Shown: in pieces, positions 1 to 6,327 of the stretch
Layout: each line of letters starts with the position of its first letter
Position numbering within the stretch: the stretch's first letter is position 1
From: JALYOC01 sp036675345
Lineage (GTDB): Bacteria; Myxococcota; Myxococcia; Myxococcales; Myxococcaceae
Direction: 5' to 3'
DNA length: 64,000 nt
NCBI GenBank assembly: GCA_036675345.1
Contig: JAKFFE010000021.1
Location: forward strand, 186,001 to 250,000
The notes under the pieces: generated by a model
Told to the model about the DNA's origin: nothing
Seen by the model: the letters and a program-made list of their open reading frames with translations, nothing else
Database searches by the model: none
Translations under genes and position numbers: made by a program

Positions 1-232
1 CGACAGCGAGGCGGATCGCCCGCGGGTCGATCAGGCGGTCGAGCGGATGCTGCTGCTGACGGTGGAGCTGGGCGGGACGATCACCGGCGAGCACGGAGTC
101 GGCTACGCCAAGCGTGACTACCTGCACCTCGAGCAGTCGTCAGAGGTGATGGCATTACAACGTCGGATCCAATCGTTGTTCGATCCATCGGGTCTGATGA
201 ACCCTGGGAAGATCTTCCCCCGCGAGCCGTGA
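1..232 (+). CDS. FAD-linked oxidase (GlcD/D-lactate dehydrogenase type), C-terminal fragment
   Basis: The frame is open from base 2, so the gene begins before the window and only about 76 C-terminal residues are visible. The segment has the signature of the C-terminal domain of FAD-linked oxidases: a GTITGEHGVG stretch, then a run ending FDPSGLMNPGKIFP. These flavoenzymes oxidise 2-hydroxy acids such as glycolate or D-lactate and pass electrons to the respiratory chain. The HGVG segment lies by the flavin/substrate site in family members. Substrate cannot be told from this fragment. A strong hairpin follows the stop within a few bases, and the next gene is an alternative sigma factor with its own leader. 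Confidence 0.85.
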   Translation, partial: DSEADRPRVDQAVERMLLLTVELGGTITGEHGVGYAKRDYLHLEQSSEVMALQRRIQSLFDPSGLMNPGKIFPREP

Positions 233-234
233 CC

Positions 235-259
235 GCTTCGTGACCGTGGGTCACGAAGC
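235..259 (+). terminator. 11-bp perfect inverted repeat just after the oxidase stop
   Basis: Bases 235-245 (GCTTCGTGACC) are perfectly complementary to 249-259, with a three-base GTG loop. The hairpin starts 2 bases after the TGA. There is no U-run behind it, so it is either a hairpin-only terminator or 3' stabiliser of the oxidase mRNA, or a 25-bp palindromic protein-binding site in front of the sigma factor gene. Confidence 0.45.
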
Positions 260-305
260 AGACCGCACTCGCACCTACCCGAGGGGGCGCAAGCGCTACT
301 GAACC

Positions 306-369
306 TGTGCGTAAGCACAAGGAATGAGCCCTTGTAAAGGAATGCGAAACGCCTTCACCCGTTAGGCGT
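306..369 (+). promoter_or_regulatory. Two short hairpins in the sigma-factor upstream region
   Basis: Bases 306-319 can fold as TGTGC-GTAA-GCACA with a GNRA-type loop. Bases 349-354 (ACGCCT) pair with 364-369 (AGGCGT). Both lie in the 228-base gap before the sigma factor, which is richer in A/T than the flanking genes. They could form part of a structured 5' leader. No convincing -35/-10 pair was recognised, so the transcription start and any regulatory role are unknown. Confidence 0.25.
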
Positions 370-460
370 CTTTGAATTTGTACCCCCGCTCCGAAACCCA
401 AGGCCGGTCTGGAGCGTCTGTCTGGGGATTTCATAACGAACAAGAAGGGAGGTCGCTGCA

Positions 461-1219
461 ATGGCGAAGGCAATGATGACTGGAAGCGAGAACCTTTCCA
501 CGTACCTGAGGGGAATGGGGCGCCATCCGCAGCTGACGCGCGAGGAGGAGTACGACCTCGCGCGCCGGTTCAAGAAGGGTGATGAGCAGGCCCGACAGAT
601 CCTTGCGATGTCCAACCTGCCGTTCGTCGTGGCGGTCGCCAAGAAGTTCGCCAACCGGGGGGCCCGGCTGGACGACCTGATCCAGGAGGGCAACGTCGGC
701 CTGATGAAGGCCATCGAGCACTTCGATCCGAAGAAGAACGTGCGCTTCGCCACCTACGCGGTCTGGTGGATCCGCGCGTACATCACCCGCTACCTCAAGG
801 ACAACCGCAGCCAGGTCCGCGGTGGCGAGAGCGAGCGGGGGAGCATGTCGGACTTCTCCCTGGACGTGACCATCGACGAGGAGGGGGACACCACGTACCT
901 CGACCGGATCGAGGACCACGAGCCCAGCCCGGCCGATCAGTTCCTCTCCCGGGAGCAGGACGAGGAGGTCCAGGCGGCCCTGGCCAAGGTCAAGAAGCGC
1001 ATTGGCGACCTGGGCTGGGACATCCTTCAAGAGCGGCTGACGCAGGAGAAGCCGCGCACCCTGGAGGAGCTGGGCCAGCGCTGGGGCGTCTCGCGCGAGC
1101 GGGTCCGCCAGGTGGAGCTGAAGACCAAGCACTTCCTGGAGCGCTACCTGGCCGCGTTCAACGAGGACGCGGAGGGCAACTTCACCGCCGACGAATCGAT
1201 GTCGGCGGACGCGGCCTGA
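461..1219 (+). CDS. RNA polymerase sigma factor, RpoH (sigma-32) family, SigB/SigC-like
   Basis: This 252-residue group-3 sigma-70-family protein directs core RNA polymerase to a stress or developmental promoter class. Region 2 spans about residues 50-108, with the core-binding DLIQEGNVGLMKAIEHFDP run and the aromatic promoter-melting segment FATYAVWWIRAYI. Region 4 has a helix-turn-helix at about 200-221 (LGQRWGVSRERVRQVE). The start is the ATG preceded by a GGGAGG Shine-Dalgarno sequence; an internal ATG four codons later is possible. The QRKLFFNLR-type 'RpoH box' of classical sigma-32 is not present after region 2, which fits the paralogous RpoH-family sigmas of myxobacteria (SigB, SigC) better than a housekeeping heat-shock sigma. 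A Rho-independent terminator follows. Confidence 0.88.
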   Translation: MAKAMMTGSENLSTYLRGMGRHPQLTREEEYDLARRFKKGDEQARQILAMSNLPFVVAVAKKFANRGARLDDLIQEGNVGLMKAIEHFDPKKNVRFATYAVWWIRAYITRYLKDNRSQVRGGESERGSMSDFSLDVTIDEEGDTTYLDRIEDHEPSPADQFLSREQDEEVQAALAKVKKRIGDLGWDILQERLTQEKPRTLEELGQRWGVSRERVRQVELKTKHFLERYLAAFNEDAEGNFTADESMSADAA

Positions 1220-1241
1220 ACCCCCGCCAGCGGACGTTTCA

Positions 1242-1274
1242 AAAAGAGGCCTCCCGAACCGGGGGGCCTTTTTT
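1242..1274 (+). terminator. Rho-independent terminator of the sigma factor gene
   Basis: AGGCCTCCC (1247-1255) pairs with GGGGGGCCT (1261-1269) as a 9-bp stem with one G-U pair and a five-base loop. An A-run lies upstream and six T's (1269-1274) follow. This is a textbook intrinsic terminator 22 bases after the TGA. Confidence 0.9.
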
Positions 1275-1356
1275 CGTGCGGGCCAGCCTGGCCTCCGCGG
1301 TCTCGACGTCTCGCCCCCGGTTACGCCACCCACACCCACCGTGATAGAGGGCAGGC

Positions 1357-2091
1357 ATGCGCCTACTCGCCTGCCTGCTGATCGCGGCCCCCGCCCTGGC
1401 CCTGGGCCAGGAGGCGGCAGACCCCGCCAAGAAGCTGGACGCGCTGTTCGACGCCCGGACCCAGCCGGGGGCGGATCAGGCACAGGACAAGCTGCTGGCG
1501 GAGACGCTGAAGGCCCAGCCGGACAACTTCGAGGTGCTGTGGCGGGGGGCCCGCTGGAAGGCCTGGCAGGCCGACGGCGCCCCTTCCGCGAAGCAGAAGT
1601 CGGCGATCGCCAAGGAGGGCTGGGCGCTGGCGGACCGGGCCCGCAAGCTGAAGCCGGACGATGCCCAGGGGCACTACTGGGCTGCCTCCAACGTGGGCCT
1701 CTACTCCCAGGGGATCGGGATCCTCAACGCCCTGGGGGAGGGGATCGAAGGCAAGTTCAACGAGCGGCTGGATCGGGCGATCCAACTGGACCCGACGATT
1801 GATCGCGGCGGGCCGTGGATGCTCAAGGGGCGCTACCACTACGAGCTGCCCTGGCCGATGCGCGACTTGAAGAAGTCCCGCGCGATGCTGGAGAAGGCCA
1901 CCGCCCGGTTCCCCCAGAACCTGCGCGCCCAGTTCTACCTGGCGGAGACCCTGCACAAGGACGGCAAGCACGCCGAGGCCAAGGCCGCGCTGCTCAAGGC
2001 CAAGGCCGGACCGGGCAACGATCCCGCCGAGTTCAAGCGGATCGGGGCCATGGTCGCGAAGGTGGAAGCGGAGATCATGCGGGCCAGGTAG
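1357..2091 (+). CDS. Secreted TPR-type protein of unknown function
   Basis: This 244-residue protein starts with a Sec signal peptide (MRLLACLLIAAPALALGQ, cleavage expected near residue 18). The rest is alpha-helical with TPR-like repeats, clearest at about residues 165-235 (a PQNLRAQFYLAETLHKDGKHAEAKAALLKA repeat shared over two helices). The central part, with paired helices and a GPWMLKGRYHYELPWP segment, resembles the periplasmic TatT-type TPR proteins that accompany TRAP transporters, but no transporter gene is adjacent. A GAGGG Shine-Dalgarno element precedes the ATG. It converges on tatA, whose end lies 13 bases beyond its stop. A periplasmic scaffold role is inferred from the fold only. 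Confidence 0.7.
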   Translation: MRLLACLLIAAPALALGQEAADPAKKLDALFDARTQPGADQAQDKLLAETLKAQPDNFEVLWRGARWKAWQADGAPSAKQKSAIAKEGWALADRARKLKPDDAQGHYWAASNVGLYSQGIGILNALGEGIEGKFNERLDRAIQLDPTIDRGGPWMLKGRYHYELPWPMRDLKKSRAMLEKATARFPQNLRAQFYLAETLHKDGKHAEAKAALLKAKAGPGNDPAEFKRIGAMVAKVEAEIMRAR

Positions 2092-2104
2092 CCCGCGTCG
2101 CCGC

Positions 2105-2347
2105 TTACGACTCCTTGACCCGGTGGGCCTCGTCTTCCGGCAGCTTGCTGCTGCTGGAGAGCGATCCGCCGCCGCCCTGGCCCTTCTTCTTCTCGTCCGC
2201 GGCGGCGCCGTCCTCTCCAAAGCCCTTCTTGAAGTTGCGGATCGCCTGCCCGATGGAGGAGCCCAGCTGCGGCAGCCGGGTGGCCCCGAACAGGAGCACC
2301 AGCACCAGCAGGATCAGCAGGAGTTCTTGAGTGCGCATGCCAAACAT
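2105..2347 (-). CDS. tatA: Sec-independent protein translocase subunit TatA
   Basis: An 80-residue protein with TatA/E architecture: a very short N-terminus, one transmembrane helix (ELLLILLVLVLLFG), then the amphipathic helix beginning LPQLGSSIGQAIRNFKKGF, and a charged low-complexity tail with KKK and a Gly/Ser run. TatA oligomers form the translocation pore through which folded twin-arginine substrates cross the inner membrane. The chosen ATG has a GGGAG Shine-Dalgarno element five bases upstream; a second ATG three codons later (2338) is possible. No tatC is in the window. It lies downstream of, and on the same strand as, a histidine kinase gene. Potential Tat substrates occur in the 20-24 kb cassette. 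Confidence 0.92.
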   Translation of the reverse strand: MFGMRTQELLLILLVLVLLFGATRLPQLGSSIGQAIRNFKKGFGEDGAAADEKKKGQGGGGSLSSSSKLPEDEAHRVKES

Positions 2348-2468
2348 CGGTGCTCCCAGGTCGGCGGGGGGCCGACACAAGCGTGACGTGCCGCCTACAT
2401 GACCAGCACCCGCGGGTGGGCGCAAGTACGAGCCTCGGGCGGCACTGCAGCTTCACTTCAGGCGCCGG

Positions 2469-3173
2469 TCAGGTGGCCGCGATCGGCAGCCGCAGCTCCA
2501 GGGTGGTCCCTCCGGTCTCGGAGGACACCTCCAGCGTTCCCCCCATGGTGCGAGCCTCCGCCTGGGCCAGGCTGAGGCGGAACCCCAGCGACAGCTTGCG
2601 CTGCTTCTCCAGCCAGGCCTCCCGGTCGAACAGCTGCTCCTGCTCCTCTCCGGTCAGCGGGGGGCCCCGGTCGGTGACGGCGATCGCCAGCTCCCCGTGG
2701 GGGAGGGGTTGGATCTCCACCGACACCGTGCCGCTATCAGGGGAGCGGGACAGCGCGTGCTCCAGCACCACCCGCAGGATGTGCTCCAGGGCGCCGGCCT
2801 CCGCCTGCACCGCGGCGGCCACCTGCTCGTCCAGCTCCACCCGCAGCCCCCGCTCCTCAAGCAGCGGGGTGATCGCCTTGATCGCCTTGGCCCAGATCCC
2901 GCGCAGGTCCACTGCCTCCAACGGCAGCTCCAGCCGCCCGCGGGTGACCTGCTCGGAGTCGATGAACTCCCGCAGCAGCAACAGCGCCCGGTCGGCATTG
3001 CGGATGATCACCTCCACCGACCGGCGGGCCTTCTCGTTGAGCTCCATCCTCGGATCGCTGAGCAGGGAGGCGTAGGAGCGGACGTTGGCCAGCGGTCCCC
3101 GGATGTCGTGCGAGGCGGCGCGAAGCACCCGCCACTGGCGTTCCCGCTCCGCGGTGTCGAGTGTGTCGTCCAT
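2469..3173 (-). CDS. Cytoplasmic histidine kinase-like protein with degenerate ATPase domain
   Basis: This 234-residue protein has no transmembrane segment and no sensor domain. A HisKA-type phosphoacceptor box lies at the N-terminus (SHDIRGPL, H22), followed by a HATPase-like domain from about residue 110. The ATP-binding boxes are eroded: the N-box region reads LEHALSRSP where the family has an invariant Asn, the G1 box is VTDRGPPL instead of DxGxG, and the G2 region is LGFRLSLAQ. It may therefore be phosphorylated by another kinase, act as a phosphatase or adaptor, or be a weak kinase. It is divergent from a single-domain response regulator across a 119-base gap, so they probably form a pair. 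Confidence 0.75.
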   Translation of the reverse strand: MDDTLDTAERERQWRVLRAASHDIRGPLANVRSYASLLSDPRMELNEKARRSVEVIIRNADRALLLLREFIDSEQVTRGRLELPLEAVDLRGIWAKAIKAITPLLEERGLRVELDEQVAAAVQAEAGALEHILRVVLEHALSRSPDSGTVSVEIQPLPHGELAIAVTDRGPPLTGEEQEQLFDREAWLEKQRKLSLGFRLSLAQAEARTMGGTLEVSSETGGTTLELRLPIAAT

Positions 3174-3280
3174 AGGGGTAACGGAAACCTCTACCCGCTC
3201 TGTCGATTCGGCAACGGCGCCAGGGACAAGATAGAGGAAGCTTCGCGGCCAGGCAGGAACCCTGGTATGCCAACCGACCA

Positions 3281-3286
3281 GAGGAG
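3281..3286 (+). promoter_or_regulatory. Shine-Dalgarno sequence placing the regulator start at an AUU codon
   Basis: GAGGAG ends six bases before ATT at 3293-3295, which opens the response regulator frame as (M)NPTKILIVDDD. No in-frame ATG, GTG or TTG lies near it upstream; the first downstream in-frame GTG (3380) would delete the acidic pocket. The ATG at 3267 is in another frame and terminates at 3314. Confidence 0.55.
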
Positions 3287-3292
3287 CGACGC

Positions 3293-3664
3293 ATTAACCC
3301 CACGAAAATCCTGATCGTTGATGACGATCCGGACATCCTCGAAGCCCTGGCCGAGATCCTCGAGGCGGAGGGTTTCGAGGTGGACCGAGCCCGGAATGGC
3401 AAGGAGGCGCTCGAGCGCATGGACGCTCAGCTGCCCGCCTTGATCCTTTTGGACCTGATGATGCCGGTGATGGATGGCTGGGAGTTCTCCCAACAGCTCC
3501 GTCGCCGGGCGCCCGAGCAGGCCAGGACCCCGATCATCGTTCTCTCCGCCGACCGCAACGTCGGCGCGAAGGCCAAGGACATCGGCACGGTGGGTTATCT
3601 GGCCAAGCCGTTCGAGCTGGCGGACCTGCTTCAGTTGGTCCGCCAGGCCCTCGGCATGTCTTGA
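3293..3664 (+). CDS. Single-domain response regulator (CheY-like) with apparent AUU start
   Basis: A 123-residue receiver domain with no output domain. The acidic pocket is D10-D12 in KILIVDDD, the phosphoacceptor is D54 in LILLDLMMPVMDG, and the conserved Lys is K105 in AKPFEL. It should receive phosphate from a histidine kinase and signal by protein contacts. The receiver can only be complete if translation starts at ATT (3293), which has a well-placed GAGGAG. AUU initiation is rare; in E. coli infC and pcnB it makes expression sensitive to initiation factor IF3. A one-base sequencing error joining the frame to the ATG at 3267 is the alternative. It is divergent from the histidine kinase-like gene. 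Confidence 0.8.
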   Translation: MNPTKILIVDDDPDILEALAEILEAEGFEVDRARNGKEALERMDAQLPALILLDLMMPVMDGWEFSQQLRRRAPEQARTPIIVLSADRNVGAKAKDIGTVGYLAKPFELADLLQLVRQALGMS

Positions 3665-3697
3665 CGCGGGTGGTCGAGGCCCTTACTTTCCGCGCGC

Positions 3698-3715
3698 TAT
3701 TGATTCGGCAATCAG
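3698..3715. promoter_or_regulatory. Inverted repeat TATTGATT-N4-AATCAG, candidate lipid-metabolism operator
   Basis: TGATT (3701-3705) and AATCA (3710-3714) form an inverted repeat around CGGC, 29 bases before the SCP2 gene. The same arrangement, TATTGATT-N4-AATCAA, occurs before the acyl-CoA dehydrogenase gene at 9202-9219. Two copies in front of two lipid-metabolism genes suggest one regulator, possibly of the FadR or TetR type; this is inference. Confidence 0.45.
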
Positions 3716-3743
3716 CCGGGTCCGCACAACCGAGGAGACGCCC

Positions 3744-4070
3744 ATGAACGCCAAGGACATCCTGGAGACCGAGATCCCCCAGGCGCTGACCCAGAAGCCG
3801 GAGCTTGCCCAGGAGATCAACGCGGTCATCCACTTCGTGGTGACCGGGGACAACGGCGGCAACTGGACCGTGGATCTGACCAAGCCCAACGACTGGGTGA
3901 AGTCCGGGCACGAGGGCACCCCGAAGATGACCATCTCGGTGTCCAACGACGACTTCGTGAAGATCCGCCAGAAGCAGCTGAACCCCCAGATGGCGGCGAT
4001 GCAGGGGAAGCTGAAGTTCAAGCCGATGGACATGGGTCTGGCGATGAAGCTGGGCAAGCTGCTGGCCTGA
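3744..4070 (+). CDS. SCP2 sterol-binding domain protein
   Basis: This 108-residue protein is essentially one SCP2 fold. It shows the family pattern of an N-terminal amphipathic helix, a strand pair around FVVTGDNGGNWTVDL, the PKMTISVSNDDFVKI segment and the C-terminal MQGKLKFKPMDMGLAMKLGKLL helix region. SCP2 proteins bind fatty acyl-CoAs, sterols or other hydrophobic ligands in a tunnel and often serve beta-oxidation. The ATG has a GAGGAGA Shine-Dalgarno element. An inverted repeat shared with the acyl-CoA dehydrogenase promoter lies upstream, and the next gene is a CoA-transferase-family enzyme, so a fatty-acid role is likely. No signal peptide is present. Confidence 0.88.
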   Translation: MNAKDILETEIPQALTQKPELAQEINAVIHFVVTGDNGGNWTVDLTKPNDWVKSGHEGTPKMTISVSNDDFVKIRQKQLNPQMAAMQGKLKFKPMDMGLAMKLGKLLA

Positions 4071-4097
4071 GTCGTTCCGGCTGGACGCGGTTCCTTT

Positions 4098-4130
4098 CGC
4101 GGCGCGCACCTGACCTGGGTACGCGCCGCG
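4098..4130 (+). terminator. 9-bp hairpin between the SCP2 and CoA-transferase genes
   Basis: CGCGGCGCG (4098-4106) is perfectly complementary to 4122-4130 with a 15-base loop. No U-run follows. It may attenuate transcription or stabilise the SCP2 mRNA before the downstream CoA-transferase gene, whose Shine-Dalgarno begins 9 bases later. Confidence 0.35.
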
Positions 4131-4147
4131 CTGCATTTGGAGGGGTG

Positions 4148-5332
4148 ATGAGCGAAGGGCTGCCGCTGTCGGACCTCAAGGTCCTGGATCTGACCCGCCT
4201 GCTGCCGGGGCCCTACGCCACCCTGGTGCTGGCGGACCTGGGCGCCCGGGTGGACAAGGTGGAGGACCCCGACGGCGGGGACTACATCCGGCAGATGCCG
4301 CCGCTGCGCGAGGAGGAGAGCGCGCTGTTCTACGGACTGAACCGGAACAAGCGGTCGCTGACCCTGGATCTGCGTTCCCCTTCCGGGCAGGCCGCCTTGT
4401 TGAAGCTGGTGCGCGGCTACGACGTGGTGATCGAGAGCTTCCGCCCCGGGGTGATGCACAAGCTGGGGCTGGGACCCCAGGCGCTGATGGCCCAGAACCC
4501 GCGGCTGATCTACTGCGCCATCTCTGGCTACGGACAGACCGGGCCGGACCGGCTCAAGGCCGGGCATGACCTCAACTACCTGGCCAAGAGCGGCGTGCTG
4601 GCCTTCGGGGGCGAGCGCGGCGGGGCCCCGGCGATGCCCGGGGTGCAGATGGCGGACATCGGCGGCGGGCTGTTCGGGCTGGTGGGGATCCTCTCGGCGC
4701 TGCACGAGCGCCACCGCACCGGGAAGGGCCGGGTGCTGGACATCTCGATGACCGAGGCGGCCACCGCGTTTCTGCACATGCACCTGGCGGCGCGGCTGTT
4801 CATGGGCGAGGCCGGCCAGCCGCTGAGCCGGGGGACCGATGCGCTCAACGGCGGCTACGCCTGCTACGGGGTATACCGCACCGCGGATGATCGCTACCTG
4901 GCGGTGGGCTCGCTGGAGCCGAAGTTCTTCAGCGGGCTCTTGCAGCGGCTGGGGCGGGAGGAGCTGTTCGCCGGCGGCTATGACACCGGCGAGGGCGGGA
5001 TCCGGATCCGGGCCGAGCTGGAGCGGCTGTTCTCCAGTCAGCCGCTGGCCCACTGGCTACGGGTGCTGGAGGGCGCGGACGTGTGCGTGGAGGCGGTGCT
5101 GGAGGGGGACGAGGTGCTCTCCGATCCGCAGCTGGTGGCCCGCGGGATGTTCGTCCGGGCCCGGGATGAGCAGCGGGGAATGGACGTCACCCATCTGCGC
5201 ACCCCGGTGCAGGCCGGCACGCTGCCGCTGCGCCCGCCCCCGGCGCTGGGTCAGCACAGCCAGGAGATCCTGAGGGAGGCCGGCTTTGGCGAAGAGGAGA
5301 TCGCCGGGCTGGTGAGGCCTCAGGGGCGGTAG
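4148..5332 (+). CDS. Family III CoA transferase / alpha-methylacyl-CoA racemase-type enzyme
   Basis: This 394-residue CaiB/BaiF-family protein starts with the characteristic LKVLDLTRLLPGPYATLVLADLGA region and has the knotted two-domain fold signature. The GHDLNYLAKSG motif (H140) and ADIGGG motif (D170) are spaced 30 residues apart, as are H126/D156 of the Mycobacterium tuberculosis 2-methylacyl-CoA racemase, so an AMACR-like epimerase acting on branched acyl-CoAs fits better than a formyl-CoA transferase. The ATG follows GGAGG by four bases; a GTG one codon upstream overlaps that site. Its C-terminus overlaps the convergent barrel gene by 13 bases. SCP2 and acyl-CoA dehydrogenase neighbours support a branched-chain fatty-acid role. 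Confidence 0.85.
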   Translation: MSEGLPLSDLKVLDLTRLLPGPYATLVLADLGARVDKVEDPDGGDYIRQMPPLREEESALFYGLNRNKRSLTLDLRSPSGQAALLKLVRGYDVVIESFRPGVMHKLGLGPQALMAQNPRLIYCAISGYGQTGPDRLKAGHDLNYLAKSGVLAFGGERGGAPAMPGVQMADIGGGLFGLVGILSALHERHRTGKGRVLDISMTEAATAFLHMHLAARLFMGEAGQPLSRGTDALNGGYACYGVYRTADDRYLAVGSLEPKFFSGLLQRLGREELFAGGYDTGEGGIRIRAELERLFSSQPLAHWLRVLEGADVCVEAVLEGDEVLSDPQLVARGMFVRARDEQRGMDVTHLRTPVQAGTLPLRPPPALGQHSQEILREAGFGEEEIAGLVRPQGR

Positions 5333-6327
5333 CTGAGCCGCAGCGCGCCCTGCGGCTGCACGCGCAGCCCGTCGATCACGCTCAGCCCGTGCTCACCGGC
5401 CACCGGCAGCGCGGCGGCCAGCTCCAGCCACAGCGAGCGGGCGGCGCGAAAGCGCAGCGCCAGCGCCGGGGTCACTTCCTCCACCACCGCCCGGGTGCCG
5501 AAGCGGGCGGTCAGATCCAGCGCCAACGCCAGCACCGGGATGGGGTGGTACTCGCCTCCCACGGTCAGGCCCAGGCCCAGGTGGGGCAACAGGGGCCCCT
5601 GGCCGATCCCGCCGGTCAGCTGCACCCCCGCGTAGCCATGCAGGAACAGCGCGTCGCTCAGGGTGTAGGCCGCCGGCGCGCCCAGCTCCAGGCCCACCGT
5701 GCGGACCCCGGGGCTGAGGGTGCTGGTGGGCAACAGCGCCCGCCCCGCCACCCCGTAGGCCAGCCCTCCCCCGTCCTCCAGCAGGTAGCTTCCGCCCAGC
5801 GCCAGCTGCCCCAGCCCGAAGCGATCCGCGCCCACCGCGGCCAAGCTGGCGGACTGGTAGGTGAACAGCTCGGCGGCCAGGGAGAGCTCCAGCCGGGGAC
5901 GCAGCGCCCAGCTGGCCTCGGCCACCGCGGTGGCCTCCAGCGCCCGGTACTCTCGGGCGGTGTCCACCAGCGCGGTGGCGCGGCTGACCAGGGCCAGCTC
6001 GGTGCGCGCGCAGGGGCGGCGGGGAGCGCCGAGGCCGGCCTCGGCGTAGGAGGTGCGGACCGGGTCCAGCGGGATCCCTACCGGTCCTTTGCGACAGGGG
6101 CCGGGCCGCGGAGGTTCTGCCGGAGCGGGAGGGGGCGTGGTGACGACGGGCGCGACCGGCGCAGGCTCTGGAGCTGGCTCCGGAACCACGGGGGGCGGTT
6201 CGGGGGGAGGCTGCGGCGCCTGCACCGCGGGCCGTTTGGGTTTGCGCCGGGTGGCCTGGGCGTCGGCGTCCAGCGGGGTGAACGCCCAGCTCCAAAGCAG
6301 CAGGGTTCCCAGCAGCCACCGCTTCAC
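5320..6327 (-). CDS. Secreted protein with Pro-rich linker and beta-barrel-like C-terminus
   Basis: This 335-residue protein begins at GTG with a signal peptide (VKRWLLGTLLLWSWAFTPLDADAQA). A linker rich in PPPEPPP and PAPEPAP repeats (about residues 38-75) follows. The remaining 250 residues alternate hydrophobic and polar positions in many short strands and end in LRLSYRP, resembling an outer-membrane beta-barrel, although the last residue is not the usual aromatic. Its GTG overlaps the stop of the upstream lipoprotein gene (GTGA), so the two are translationally coupled and probably act together at the cell surface. Specific function is not recognised. Confidence 0.65.
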   Translation of the reverse strand: MKRWLLGTLLLWSWAFTPLDADAQATRRKPKRPAVQAPQPPPEPPPVVPEPAPEPAPVAPVVTTPPPAPAEPPRPGPCRKGPVGIPLDPVRTSYAEAGLGAPRRPCARTELALVSRATALVDTAREYRALEATAVAEASWALRPRLELSLAAELFTYQSASLAAVGADRFGLGQLALGGSYLLEDGGGLAYGVAGRALLPTSTLSPGVRTVGLELGAPAAYTLSDALFLHGYAGVQLTGGIGQGPLLPHLGLGLTVGGEYHPIPVLALALDLTARFGTRAVVEEVTPALALRFRAARSLWLELAAALPVAGEHGLSVIDGLRVQPQGALRLSYRP

